Positions 35,721 through 45,556 of a stretch of DNA of 64,000 nt are shown piece after piece. The stretch is from Streptomyces sp. HUAS ZL42 (GTDB taxonomy: Bacteria; Actinomycetota; Actinomycetes; Streptomycetales; Streptomycetaceae), in the NCBI RefSeq assembly GCF_040782645.1, contig NZ_CP160403.1, forward strand, positions 4,030,001 through 4,094,000, in the 5' to 3' direction. Within the stretch, counting starts at the first letter, position 1, and each line of letters opens with the position of its first letter. Position numbers and translations under genes: made by a program. Below the pieces are notes generated by a model. The model made no database searches, was not told where the DNA came from, and saw nothing but the letters and a program-made list of their open reading frames with translations.

Positions 35721-36929
35721 ATGCCCGCAGATCTCGCCGTCATCGGACTCGGCCCGTTCGGCCTGCCCCTGGCCCAGGCCGCCGTCGCCGCCGGCATCCC
35801 CACGGTCGGTTACCGGACCGGGCCCGAGGCCGGCTCTCTCAGCCCCGCCGAACTGCGCCGGATGCTCTCGGGGGGCTTCCGGACCGCGGCGGGCCCCACC
35901 GAACTCGGTCGCGTCCGCACCGCGGTCATCTGCGCGCCCACCCCGCGCGGCGCGGACGGCGGGCTCGACCTCGGCCAGGTGGAGACGGCCGCCCGCACCC
36001 TCGCCGCCCGCCTGCGCCCGCACACCACGGTGATCCTGGAATCGCCCGTGCCTCCCGGGACGACGGAGGGGTTCCTGCGACCGCTCCTCGAAGAGGGCTC
36101 GGGCCTGCGTGCGGGCCGCGACTTCCACCTCGCCTACTCCCCCAGCCGCGTCGACCCCGGCAACCGCGACTTCACACCGTCCAACACGCCCAAGGTGATC
36201 GGCGGCCTCACCCCCGCCTGCACCGAGTCGGCAGCCGCCTTCTACTCACGTCTCACCGACAAGGTGGTACGCGCGCGTGGGCCCCGCGAAGCCGAGACCG
36301 TGCAGCTCCTGGAGACCAACTTCCGGCACGTCAACATCGCCCTCGTCAACGAAATGGCCGTCCTCTGCCACGACTTGGGCGTCGACCTGTGGGACGTGAT
36401 CCGCTGCGCGGAGACCAAGCCGTTCGGCTTCCAGGCGTTCCGCCCCGGCCCCGGAGTCGGCGGCCACGCCGTCCCTCAGGACCTGACCGGCCAGACGGGC
36501 CGCACGCTGCGCATGGTGGAACTGGCCCAGCAGGTCAACAGCCGGATGCCCGCCTACGTCGTCCAGCGCGCCGCCGCCCTCCTCAACGAGCACGGCAAGT
36601 CGGCGCGGGGGGCGCGCGTGCTGCTGCTCGGCGTCACGTACAAGCCCGACCTGGCCGACCAACAGGGCGCGCCGGCCCAGGAGGTCGCGATCCGCCTGAT
36701 GGAGCTGGGTGCCTCGGTCAGCTTCCACGACCCGCACGTCCCGTCGTGGAGCGTTCTCGACCGGCCGGTGCCGCGCGCGGACTCACTTTACGAGGCGGCC
36801 GCCGACGCCGACCTGACGATTCTGCTTCAGCAACATCGGACGTACGACTTGCAGGGGCTGTCGGTGAAGGCGCAACTGTTGCTGGACACGCGGGGGGCTA
36901 CGCCTACGGGGGCGGCGCATCGGTTGTGA
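35721..36929 (+). CDS. Nucleotide-sugar dehydrogenase homologue lacking the catalytic Cys
   Basis: A 402-residue protein of the UDP-glucose/GDP-mannose dehydrogenase family. The N-terminal NAD-binding loop GLGPFGLPLA, AYSPSRVDPGN, TNFRHVNIALVNE and the C-terminal GVTYKPDLADQQGAPAQEV are all recognisable. The family's catalytic loop normally reads GPGVGGHCIP, with Cys forming the thioester; here it is GPGVGGHAVPQD, with Ala250. The conserved Lys before LLENTFR is Gln195. Both substitutions argue against normal two-step oxidation to a uronic acid. It may be inactive, act as a one-step dehydrogenase, or be regulatory. The region 36930-37478 after it is gene-free, so no partner is adjacent. Confidence 0.8.
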   Translation: MPADLAVIGLGPFGLPLAQAAVAAGIPTVGYRTGPEAGSLSPAELRRMLSGGFRTAAGPTELGRVRTAVICAPTPRGADGGLDLGQVETAARTLAARLRPHTTVILESPVPPGTTEGFLRPLLEEGSGLRAGRDFHLAYSPSRVDPGNRDFTPSNTPKVIGGLTPACTESAAAFYSRLTDKVVRARGPREAETVQLLETNFRHVNIALVNEMAVLCHDLGVDLWDVIRCAETKPFGFQAFRPGPGVGGHAVPQDLTGQTGRTLRMVELAQQVNSRMPAYVVQRAAALLNEHGKSARGARVLLLGVTYKPDLADQQGAPAQEVAIRLMELGASVSFHDPHVPSWSVLDRPVPRADSLYEAAADADLTILLQQHRTYDLQGLSVKAQLLLDTRGATPTGAAHRL

Positions 36930-37059
36930 AGGGGGCGCGCGGGCGGGGCGGGCTCCAGGGGCTGGTGGCATGCGGGGCGCGCCGCGGGTACCTTACGGAG
37001 ACAGGTGGAGCCCACCGCAGCGGTCACTGCAGCAGGCTCCTGGATGGTTCACGGAGTGT

Positions 37060-37084
37060 CCGCCCCTACGTTTCTTAGGGGCGG
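37060..37084 (+). terminator. Hairpin CCGCCCCTA/TAGGGGCGG
   Basis: A perfect 9-bp stem with a 7-base loop, about 130 bp after the stop of the nucleotide-sugar-dehydrogenase homologue; probably its transcription end. Confidence 0.55.
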
Positions 37085-37429
37085 CCGCTCACCATCCGAA
37101 AATCCGCAAGATCCACCTCCTCCGGCACTTCACCATCCGAAGATGGATCCGATCCCAGCGGGTGGGCCTGCGGTGACGTCCCATGGGCGCCCCCTTCCAC
37201 GACGCCGCCCATTGACCCGGTAGGCGGTCCGTTGGAAATCGGGCCGGGCCCCGAGGAGCGGGGGCCGGAACCAGTCCTTGGAAGGGGGCGCTCCAGAAAC
37301 CTGGGGCGCCGACACGGACGCTATCGCCCTCGACCCGGCTGACCAGCCCATATCCACCCCAAACGCAACCGCGCGCCCCTGCGCCAATCCATGCGCCCCA
37401 CGCCCCGCGCAAGCCCCGGGGCATACGAA

Positions 37430-37463
37430 GGGGGCCGGTCACCCTTCCAGGCGACCGGCCCCC
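37430..37463 (-). terminator. Hairpin terminator of the guaB3 gene
   Basis: GGGGGCCGGTC and GACCGGCCCCC pair over 11 bp around a 12-base loop, 16 bp beyond the guaB3 stop on the minus strand. Confidence 0.8.
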
Positions 37464-37478
37464 ATCACGCCGTGAGAC

Positions 37479-38603
37479 CTACCGCTTGTGCTGCGAGTCC
37501 GCCACCGTCACCTCGACCCGCTGGAACTCCTTCAGCTCGCTGTAGCCGGTCGTGGCCATCGCCCGACGCAACGCACCGAAGAAGTTCATGGAGCCGTCCG
37601 GCGTGTGCGACGGGCCCGTCAGGACCTCCTCGATCGTCCCTACCGTCCCCAGGTCGACCTTCTTGCCCCGCGGCAGCTCCTCGTTGACCGCCTCCATGCC
37701 CCAGTGGTGGCCCCTGCCCGGCGCGTCCGTCGCGCGCGCGAGCGGCGAGCCCATCATCACCGCGTCCGCGCCGCAGGCGATCGCCTTCGGCAGGTCGCCG
37801 GACCAGCCGACGCCGCCGTCCGCGATCACGTGCACGTACCGGCCGCCGGACTCGTCCATGTAGTCGCGGCGGGCAGCGGCGACGTCGGCCACCGCCGTGG
37901 CCATCGGGACCTGGATGCCCAGCACGTTGCGCGTGGTGTGCGCCGCGCCGCCGCCGAAGCCGACCAGGACGCCGGCCGCGCCCGTGCGCATCAGGTGCAG
38001 GGCCGCGGTGTACGTGGCGCAGCCGCCGACGATCACCGGGACGTCGAGCTCGTAGATGAACTGCTTCAGGTTCAGCGGCTCGTGCGAACCCGAGACGTGC
38101 TCCGCCGACACCGTCGTACCGCGGATGACGAAGATGTCCACGCCCGCGTCCACGACGGCCTTGGAGAACTGGGCCGTGCGCTGCGGGGAGAGCGCGGCCG
38201 CGGTGACCACGCCCGAGTCGCGCACCTCCTTGAGGCGGGCGCCGATCAGCTCCTCCTTGATGGGAGCGGCGTAGATCTCCTGGATACGGCGGGTCGCCGC
38301 CTCCGGGGGCAGCTCGGCGATCTCGTCGAGCAGCGGCTGCGGGTCCTCGTACCGCGTCCACAGTCCCTCGAGGTTGAGCACGCCGAGACCGCCGAGCTCG
38401 CCGATGCGGATGGCGGTGGCCGGGGAGACCACCGAGTCCATGGGGGCGGCCAGGAAGGGCAGCTCGAAGCGGTAGGCGTCGATCTGCCAGGCGATCGAGA
38501 CCTCCTTCGGGTCCCGCGTACGGCGGCTGGGGACGACGGCGATGTCGTCGAAGGCGTACGCCCGGCGGCCGCGCTTGCCGCGCCCGATCTCGATCTCAGT
38601 CAC
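37479..38603 (-). CDS. guaB3: GuaB3 family IMP dehydrogenase-related protein
   Basis: A 374-residue protein of the IMP dehydrogenase/GMP reductase family, subgroup GuaB3. The N-terminus VTEIEIGRGKRGRRAYAFDD is typical of the actinobacterial group, and there are no CBS domains, unlike GuaB. The TIM-barrel phosphate-binding segments are present (VIADGGVGWSGDLPKAIACG and GADAVMMGSPLARA). The canonical catalytic loop GSICTTR is missing; a Cys occurs in IVGGCATYTAAL. It is thought to act in purine salvage or be regulatory, but its reaction is not settled. The start GTG at 38603 has GGGAAAGG upstream. It is 95 bp downstream of guaB's stop and separated by a hairpin. Confidence 0.9.
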   Translation of the reverse strand: MTEIEIGRGKRGRRAYAFDDIAVVPSRRTRDPKEVSIAWQIDAYRFELPFLAAPMDSVVSPATAIRIGELGGLGVLNLEGLWTRYEDPQPLLDEIAELPPEAATRRIQEIYAAPIKEELIGARLKEVRDSGVVTAAALSPQRTAQFSKAVVDAGVDIFVIRGTTVSAEHVSGSHEPLNLKQFIYELDVPVIVGGCATYTAALHLMRTGAAGVLVGFGGGAAHTTRNVLGIQVPMATAVADVAAARRDYMDESGGRYVHVIADGGVGWSGDLPKAIACGADAVMMGSPLARATDAPGRGHHWGMEAVNEELPRGKKVDLGTVGTIEEVLTGPSHTPDGSMNFFGALRRAMATTGYSELKEFQRVEVTVADSQHKR

Positions 38604-38683
38604 GTCTGTGGCCTTTCCCTGATGCGTTGCAGCACCTTCCAGTATCGCCGACGGGCGCGGCACCGGCCGCCCCGCATGGACGA

Positions 38684-38720
38684 CGAAGGGCGGCCCCGGA
38701 GGATCGGGGGCCGCCCTTCG
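38684..38720 (-). terminator. Hairpin terminator between guaB and guaB3
   Basis: A 14-bp stem, CGAAGGGCGGCCCC (38684-38697) and GGGGCCGCCCTTCG (38707-38720), lies 13 bp beyond the guaB stop, so guaB and guaB3 are at least partly separate transcripts. Confidence 0.8.
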
Positions 38721-38732
38721 GGAGCCCGGTGA

Positions 38733-40361
<1,629 letters not shown>

Positions 40362-40389
40362 TCAACAGGGGCCGACGAGCGGTCCTTCC

Positions 40390-41067
40390 CTACTGTTCGG
40401 CCAGGGCGCGCAGCCTGCTCAGCGCCCTGTGCTGGGCCACCCGCACCGCCCCGGGTGACATTCCCAACATCTGGCCGGTCTCCTCGGCCGTGAGGCCCAC
40501 CGCGATGCGCAGCAGAAGCAGCTCGCGCTGGTTCTCGGGGAGGTTGGCCAGCAGTTTCTTCGCCCATTCCGCGTCGCTGCTCAACAGGGCCCGCTCCTCG
40601 GGGCCCAGTGAGTCGTCGGGACGCTCGGGCATCTCGTCCGAGGGCACGGCCGTGGACCCCGGGTGGCGCATGGCCGCCCGTTGCAGGTCCGCCACCTTGT
40701 GCGAGGCGATGGCGAAGACGAAGGCCTCGAAGGGGCGGCCGGTGTCCCGGTAGCGGGGCAGTGCAAGGAGGACCGCCACGCAGACTTCCTGGGCGAGGTC
40801 CTCGACGAAGTGCCGGGCGTCGCCCGGGAGACGGGACAGCCGGGTGCGGCAGTAACGCAGCGCCAGCGGGTGGACATGGGCGAGCAGGTCGTGCGTGGCC
40901 TGCTCGTCCCCGTCGACGGCGCGATGGACGAGCGCACCGATCGCCCCTTGGGCAGACACCGCCTCCTCGTCGCGCATCGGACCATGGTGCCTTGCGGCCG
41001 TGCGGTCCGCGGCACCGCCATCGTGGTTGTGCACCGAAGCGTTATGAGCAGGTGCGCCGGCACTCAT
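40390..41067 (-). CDS. sigD: RNA polymerase sigma factor SigD (ECF type)
   Basis: A 225-residue ECF sigma factor. Region 2 is at about 90-140 ([28 protein letters not shown], then [18 protein letters not shown]), and region 4 lies at about 175-225 ([45 protein letters not shown]). Its place between guaB and bldM/whiD matches the SigD position in actinobacteria (S. coelicolor and M. tuberculosis orders). No anti-sigma gene is adjacent. The start at 41067 ([11 protein letters not shown]) has GGGAGG some 10 bp upstream; ATG at 40977 is an alternative closer to the conserved domain. A 99-bp inverted-repeat element is in its upstream region. Confidence 0.87.
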   Translation of the reverse strand: MSAGAPAHNASVHNHDGGAADRTAARHHGPMRDEEAVSAQGAIGALVHRAVDGDEQATHDLLAHVHPLALRYCRTRLSRLPGDARHFVEDLAQEVCVAVLLALPRYRDTGRPFEAFVFAIASHKVADLQRAAMRHPGSTAVPSDEMPERPDDSLGPEERALLSSDAEWAKKLLANLPENQRELLLLRIAVGLTAEETGQMLGMSPGAVRVAQHRALSRLRALAEQ

Positions 41068-41249
41068 CCCCTGCGCCCTCCCCTTCCGCTCGACCGACTC
41101 GTCCCCGAGAGACTCCACACCCTCAAGGATGCGGCATCCGCGGCGAAACGAGCAGCGGGCACCGGCAGGGCCCCTTCGCCGCCCCTGCCCACCCTGCGGT
41201 GGGCAGCGGTTTCCGAACCCCCGTTGAGACACACAGGGTGAGGCCTGGC

Positions 41250-41348
41250 GCCTGTCCGGCGGATCATGCCGCAGACGCGGGGCGCACTACGCCCATCTGC
41301 GCTGAACAGGCGACGCTGCATCCCCGCGACCTGATCCGCCGGACAGGC
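41250..41348. repeat. 99-bp inverted-repeat element between sigD and bldM
   Basis: 17-bp perfect ends, GCCTGTCCGGCGGATCA (41250-41266) and its complement (41332-41348), with a second pair inside: CGCGGGG at 41276-41282 and CCCCGCG at 41322-41328. The right end touches the bldM stop codon (41350). It reads like a small non-autonomous or MITE-like intergenic repeat, and would also fold as a terminator for bldM. I see no second copy in this window. Confidence 0.6.
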
Positions 41349-41349
41349 C

Positions 41350-41961
41350 CTAGCGCACGAGGCCCCACCGGAAGCCGAGCGCCACGGCGTGTGCCCGGTC
41401 CGAGGCGCCGAGCTTCTTGAACAGCCGCCGGGCGTGGGTCTTGACGGTGTCCTCGGAGAGGAACAGTTCGCGGCCGATCTCCGCGTTGGAGCGGCCGTGG
41501 CTCATGCCCTCCAGGACCTGGATCTCGCGCGCGGTGAGCGTGGGCGCGGCGCCCATCTCGGCCGAGCGGAGCCGGCGGGGGGCCAGGCGCCAGGTGGGGT
41601 CGGCGAGGGCCTGCGTGACGGTCGCGCGCAGTTCGGCGCGCGAGGCGTCCTTGTGCAGATAGCCGCGGGCGCCGGCGGCGACCGCGAGCGCGACGCCGTC
41701 CAGGTCTTCGGCGACGGTGAGCATGATGATGCGCGCACCGGGGTCGGCGGACAGCAGCCGCCGGACGGTCTCGACGCCGCCCAGACCGGGCATGCGCACG
41801 TCCATCAGAATGAGGTCCGAGCGGTCGGCGCCCCAGCGGCGGAGGACTTCCTCGCCGTTGGCCGCCGTCGTCACGCGCTCGACGCCGGGCACGGTCGCGA
41901 CCGCGCGGCGGAGCGCCTCTCGGGCAAGCGGGGAGTCGTCGCAGACGAGGACGGAAGTCAT
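41350..41961 (-). CDS. bldM: Developmental response regulator BldM
   Basis: BldM is an orphan, atypical response regulator needed for aerial mycelium and spore formation. The 203-residue protein has a receiver domain with Asp54 in ILMDVRMPGLGG and a LuxR-type HTH at about 140-200 (LTAREIQVLEGMSHGRSNAEIGREL and VKTHARRLFKKLG). In Streptomyces it acts as a homodimer or with WhiI, independent of normal phosphorylation. The ATG at 41961 has GGAGGGC 7 bp upstream. It is divergent from whiD. Its promoter region contains a near-perfect sigma-BldN promoter at 42085-42112, as expected for bldM. Confidence 0.95.
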   Translation of the reverse strand: MTSVLVCDDSPLAREALRRAVATVPGVERVTTAANGEEVLRRWGADRSDLILMDVRMPGLGGVETVRRLLSADPGARIIMLTVAEDLDGVALAVAAGARGYLHKDASRAELRATVTQALADPTWRLAPRRLRSAEMGAAPTLTAREIQVLEGMSHGRSNAEIGRELFLSEDTVKTHARRLFKKLGASDRAHAVALGFRWGLVR

Positions 41962-42341
41962 GGCCGCCCTCCGCAGCTGATGCGCGTCACCTTGTGCCTC
42001 CAGGCTGGTACGTATCGTCACCTGTGCGGTCGACCGTCTCGGACGCCTGCCCGAGCTCTTGTTGTTTCAACCGCCTCCGCACTCTCAACGACGGTCACTC
42101 GAAAGAGTTACGGGGCCACATGCCGTCTTCGGCACTCTACGTGAGGGGGCGGACACGTGCAGACAGGCGCAGCAGGACCCTCAACGTTTCATCACAACCC
42201 ATGCCCCGTTTAGCCCCATTTCTTCCCATTTACTGATGTCTGAGGCTAGATTCGCAATGGGTCATATTTTCATCTCCTTAGATCGTACTTGTACGGTCGT
42301 AGACACCGTATCCGCTCTGAACGGCTACAAGGGGTCGCACA
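41962..42341. promoter_or_regulatory. 380-bp divergent promoter region of bldM and whiD
   Basis: Carries the bldM sigma-BldN promoter (42085-42112), a quasi-palindrome at 42095-42110 (TCACTC-GAAA-GAGTTA) overlapping it, and a stretch at about 42185-42290 that is AT-rich for this genome and likely holds whiD promoters. The whiD ribosome site is AAGGGG, 8 bp before its ATG. Confidence 0.6.
42085..42112 (-). promoter_or_regulatory. Sigma-BldN promoter of bldM (CGTAAC-N16-CGTTGA)
   Basis: Read on the minus strand, CGTAAC (complement of 42107-42112) is followed after exactly 16 bases by CGTTGA (complement of 42085-42090). This matches the sigma-BldN consensus and the known dependence of bldM on sigma-BldN. 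The predicted start lies about 115 bp before the bldM ATG. Confidence 0.8.
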
Positions 42342-42671
42342 ATGGCAGATTTCTCCCGCCTTCCCGGACCGAACGCGGACCTGTGGGACTGGCAGCTGCT
42401 GGCCGCCTGCCGCGGTGTGGACAGTTCGCTCTTCTTTCATCCGGAGGGCGAGCGCGGAGCGGCCCGGAGTGCTCGTGAGAACTCGGCCAAGGAGGTCTGC
42501 ATGAGATGCCCGGTGCGCGCGCAGTGCGCGGCGCACGCGCTGGCGGTGCGTGAGCCGTACGGCGTGTGGGGCGGGTTGACCGAGGACGAGCGCGAGGAAC
42601 TCATGGGGCGGGCGCGCAACCGACTGGTGCCGGCCTCGACGACCGGCGGAAACACCCCCTCGAACACTTGA
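42342..42671 (+). CDS. whiD: WhiB-family iron-sulphur protein WhiD
   Basis: A 109-residue WhiB-like transcription factor that binds a [4Fe-4S] cluster through four Cys. They are Cys23 (AACRG), Cys53 and Cys56 (VCMRC) and Cys62 (AQC), followed by the turn G[V]WGG at 74-78 and a basic C-terminal segment (RGRARNRL-like). WhiD is required for the late stages of sporulation in S. coelicolor, and its gene lies next to bldM there as here. It is divergent from bldM, and ends with an intrinsic terminator at 42709-42740. Confidence 0.95.
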   Translation: MADFSRLPGPNADLWDWQLLAACRGVDSSLFFHPEGERGAARSARENSAKEVCMRCPVRAQCAAHALAVREPYGVWGGLTEDEREELMGRARNRLVPASTTGGNTPSNT

Positions 42672-42708
42672 AGGAACGTTTCTGCAATAAGATCGTTTCC
42701 ACAACCGC

Positions 42709-42740
42709 GAAGGGCACGCGCATGCGTGCCCTTCATTTTT
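42709..42740 (+). terminator. Intrinsic terminator of whiD with U tract
   Basis: GAAGGGCACGC (42709-42719) pairs with GCGTGCCCTTC (42724-42734) around a 4-base loop and is followed by ATTTTT. The convergent LysR gene's stop codon lies within its 3' arm. Confidence 0.9.
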
Positions 42741-43635
42741 GTCGGCGGGCCGCCCGTCCCAGTTGCTCCAGCGTCGCCGCCACCGCCGGCACCTGGGCCA
42801 GGTCGGGCAGGGTGAGCGCGACGATCTCCCGCCGCACGGCAGGCTCCAGTGTCACCGTCCGTGCGCCCCGTGGCCGTACGGACTCGATCGCGAGCTGGGG
42901 CAGCACCGCGACACCGAGTCCGGCGCCGACCAGGCCGACGACCGCCGGGTAGTCGTCGGTCGCGAAGTCGATGCGGGGCGTGAAGCCCGCCCCCTCGCAC
43001 ACCTCGACCAACTGGCCGCGGCAGCGCGGGCAGCCCGCGATCCAGGGCTCTCCGGCGAGTTCCCCGATGGAGACGGAGTCCGCGCGCGCGAGCCGGTGGC
43101 GTTCGGGAACCAGACCGACCAGACGGTCCATGAGCAGGGGCCGTGCGACGAGGTCGTCCCATTCGTCGGCGGTCGCCGCGCCCTCGTACCGGAAGGCGAG
43201 CGCGATGTCGCACTCGCCCTCGCGGAGCATCTCGACGGACCGCGGCGGCTCCGCCTCGACCAGGGAGACCCGGGTGCCGGGGTGCGCGGCGCGCAGGGCG
43301 GCCAGGGCGGTCGGTACGAGGGTGGAGCTGCCGCTGGGGAAGGAGACGAGCCGGACCCGGCCGGCGCGCAGCCCGGCGATGGCGGCGACCTCCTCCTCGG
43401 CCGCGGTGAGCCCGGCGAGGATGCCGGCCGCGTGCCGCACCAGGGCCTCGCCCGCCTGGGTCAGGCGCATCTCGCGGCCGTTGCGGACGAGCAGGGGCGT
43501 TCCCACCGACGCCTCCAGGGCCTTCATCTGCTGGCTGACCGCCGGCTGGGTACAGCCCAGCTCGCGGCCGGCCGCCGAGAAGGAACCGGTGGTGGCGACG
43601 GCACGGAGCACGCGGAGGTGACGGGCTTCGATCAC
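42733..43635 (-). CDS. LysR-family transcriptional regulator
   Basis: A 300-residue LysR regulator. The winged HTH is at the N-terminus (HLRVLRAVATTGSFSAAGRE, then CTQPAVSQQMKALEA), and a periplasmic-binding-like effector domain follows (GRVRLVSFPSGSSTLVPTAL, then VGLVGAGLGVAVLPQLA). The start GTG at 43635 begins VIEARHLRVLRA. It diverges from the broken MOSC gene, its most probable target. Effector unknown. Confidence 0.9.
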   Translation of the reverse strand: MIEARHLRVLRAVATTGSFSAAGRELGCTQPAVSQQMKALEASVGTPLLVRNGREMRLTQAGEALVRHAAGILAGLTAAEEEVAAIAGLRAGRVRLVSFPSGSSTLVPTALAALRAAHPGTRVSLVEAEPPRSVEMLREGECDIALAFRYEGAATADEWDDLVARPLLMDRLVGLVPERHRLARADSVSIGELAGEPWIAGCPRCRGQLVEVCEGAGFTPRIDFATDDYPAVVGLVGAGLGVAVLPQLAIESVRPRGARTVTLEPAVRREIVALTLPDLAQVPAVAATLEQLGRAARRQK

Positions 43636-43715
43636 ACGTCGAGCATAAGCACTGCTTGGATACGGCGCCGAATGATGCGTCGACGCTTTGACGGCGGTTC
43701 CCTGGCGTGCCGTCC

Positions 43716-44380
43716 ATGAAGCTTCTGTCAGTGAACGTGGGCCGTGCGACGCCCGTGCCGTACACGGACAACCCCGAGGGTGTGACCGGCATCGACAAGC
43801 GGCCGGTGGAGGGGCCGGTGCGGGTGGCGGTCCCCGGTCCCAAGGGCATCGCGGGGAGCGGGCCGGCCGGGGACGCGGTGTGCAGGAGGGAGCACCACGG
43901 CGGCGACCAGGCCGTGTACGCCGTCGCGCGCGAGGACCTCGACGACCGGGAGCGCGAACTGGGGCGGTCGCCGGCGGGCGGCGGGTTCGGCGAGAACCTG
44001 ACGACGCAGGGCCTCGACGTGTCCGGCGCGCGGATCGTGAGCGGTGGCGCACAGGGCCCGAAGTGGTCCTCGAGGTCACCTGCGGACGGATTCCGTGCTT
44101 CACCTTCCAGGCCCACATGGGTGAGGAGAAGTGGGTGAAGCGGTTCACGGCGAAGGGGGCGCCGGGCGCGTACCTGCGGGTGATCGAACCGGGTGAGATC
44201 CGTGCGGGCGACCCGACCGAGATCGTGCACCGGCCGGACCACGACGTGACGGTCGCCCTGCAGTTCCGGGCGGTCACGCTCGAGCGGACGCTGCTGCCGA
44301 GGCTGCTCGCGGCGGGCGAGGCGCTGCATCCGGAGTCACTCGCGGCGGCCCGGAAGTACGTGGCAGAGCACGGGGCCTGA
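43716..44380 (+). pseudogene. MOSC-domain protein gene with a single-base frameshift
   Basis: A MOSC (molybdenum cofactor sulfurase C-terminal-like) protein of about 220 residues is encoded, but in two frames. The first, from ATG 43716, gives MKLLSVNVGRATPVPYTD through FGENLTTQGLDVSGARI. The second continues with ERWRTGPEVVLEVTCGRIPCFTF through VALQFRAVTLERTLLPRLL. The frame changes near 44036: the text atcgtgagcggtgg should carry one more G (GGTGAG) to join GARI to GERWR. The putative catalytic Cys segment (TCGRIPC) is in the second part. A sequencing error is possible. It is divergent from the LysR gene. Confidence 0.85.
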
Positions 44381-44478
44381 GGCACGGTCACGACGACGCT
44401 GTGCGCACCGGGGCTTCACCGTCGGGAGGCCCGGTGCACGGAGCGGACGCCGATACTCCGGGTCACTAACCTTCTGCC

Positions 44479-45252
44479 ATGACAACGGCTCTGATTACGG
44501 GATCGACCGCGGGGATCGGTGCCGCCTTCGCGCGGCGGCTCGCGGCGGACGGGCACAACCTGGTTCTGGTGGCACGGGACACCAAGCGGCTTCGGGAGCA
44601 GGCGACCGAGTTGCACGACCGGCACGGCATCGAGGCGGAGGTGCTGACGGCCGACCTGGCGACCGACGACGGCATCGAGGCGGTGGCCGAGCGCCTCGGA
44701 AATCGCAAGAACCCCGTCGACCTGCTGGTCAACAACGCCGGCTTCGGCAACAAGGGCCGCTATCTCGACGTGGCGATGGCCGACGAGCTGAAGATGCTCA
44801 AGGTGCACTGCGAGGCGGTGCTGCGGCTGACCTCGGCGGCGACCGAGGTGATGCGGGAGCGAGGGCGCGGCGGAGTCGTCAATGTGGCCTCGGTGGCGGC
44901 GTTCGTGCCGCGCGGGACGTACGGCGCGTCCAAGGCGTGGGTCGTGCAGTTCACGCAGGGGGCGGCGCGCGATCTCGCGGGCAGCGGGGTGCGGCTGATG
45001 GCGCTGTGCCCGGGGTTCGTGCGGACGGAGTTCCACGAGCGGGCCGGGATGGGGACGGACAACATCCCGGGCTGGATGTGGCTGGACGCGGACAAGCTGG
45101 TGGCGTCGGCGCTGAACGATCTGGCGCGGGGCAAGTCGCTGTCGATCCCCGATCCGCGGTACAAGGCGCTGATGGGGCTGGTGAAGGTGACGCCGAGGGC
45201 GCTGCTGGGCGGGATCAGCTCCCGGACCGGGCGGAAGTACGGGCCGCAGTGA
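44479..45252 (+). CDS. Short-chain dehydrogenase/reductase
   Basis: A 257-residue classical SDR. The cofactor motif GSTAGIG is at residues 8-14 and an Arg after the second strand (LVARD) suggests NADPH. NNAGFG, the Ser in VNVASVAAF, and the catalytic Y-x-x-x-K in TYGASKAW are all present, followed by LCPGFVRTEFHE. The C-terminal extension (LVKVTPRALLGGISSRTGRK) is common in this actinobacterial group. Substrate unknown. A 204-bp inverted-repeat element begins 4 bp after the stop codon. Confidence 0.9.
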   Translation: MTTALITGSTAGIGAAFARRLAADGHNLVLVARDTKRLREQATELHDRHGIEAEVLTADLATDDGIEAVAERLGNRKNPVDLLVNNAGFGNKGRYLDVAMADELKMLKVHCEAVLRLTSAATEVMRERGRGGVVNVASVAAFVPRGTYGASKAWVVQFTQGAARDLAGSGVRLMALCPGFVRTEFHERAGMGTDNIPGWMWLDADKLVASALNDLARGKSLSIPDPRYKALMGLVKVTPRALLGGISSRTGRKYGPQ

Positions 45253-45255
45253 GGG

Positions 45256-45459
45256 TGGCGTCGCGCCGAGTGGTGCAGCCGTGCGGGCTGCACTGGTCCG
45301 GATGGCCTGTCGTCGGCAGACGGGGCCGGGTCTCGGGGCCGCTGCGGGAGCCGGTCAGGGACGGCACGCTCTGCCCGGCGCCCCGGTGCCGGACCGATCA
45401 CCGCCGTGACCTGCGACGTCGCGAGGGCTGCCCCGGCTGCACCACTCGGCGCGACGCCA
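45256..45459. repeat. 204-bp element bounded by 26-bp perfect inverted repeats
   Basis: The left end at 45256-45281 (TGGCGTCGCGCCGAGTGG...) is the exact reverse complement of 45434-45459. The 152 bp between them contains no open frame of note. It starts 4 bp after the SDR stop and ends 97 bp before the next start. No target duplication is evident (flanks GAGGG and TCGCA). Shape suggests a MITE-like or extended hairpin element. Confidence 0.7.
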
Positions 45460-45556
45460 TCGCAGTGAACCGTCCTCCGATCAGGTGACGTCGGCCCTCC
45501 GGTGGGAAAATGGGCGTGACCACAACCGGCACCCAGGGGGGCCTGGAGGCGGCGTC

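Larger units (their letters stand above)
36930..37478. other. 550-bp spacer between convergent genes; two hairpins, no gene seen
   Basis: No credible coding frame is seen. The two clear structures are hairpins at 37060-37084 and 37430-37463. The middle 340 bp is GC-rich, with no direct repeat or family match that I can see. Confidence 0.55.

Noticed and set aside
36930..37478. Small ORFs in the spacer after the nucleotide-sugar-dehydrogenase homologue
   Set aside because: Frames of 60-80 codons exist, but they lack ribosome sites and have compositions expected by chance at this GC.
44036..44380. Two separate adjacent genes instead of one MOSC gene
   Set aside because: The two frames join into a single continuous MOSC protein with one base inserted, and the second part has no own start.
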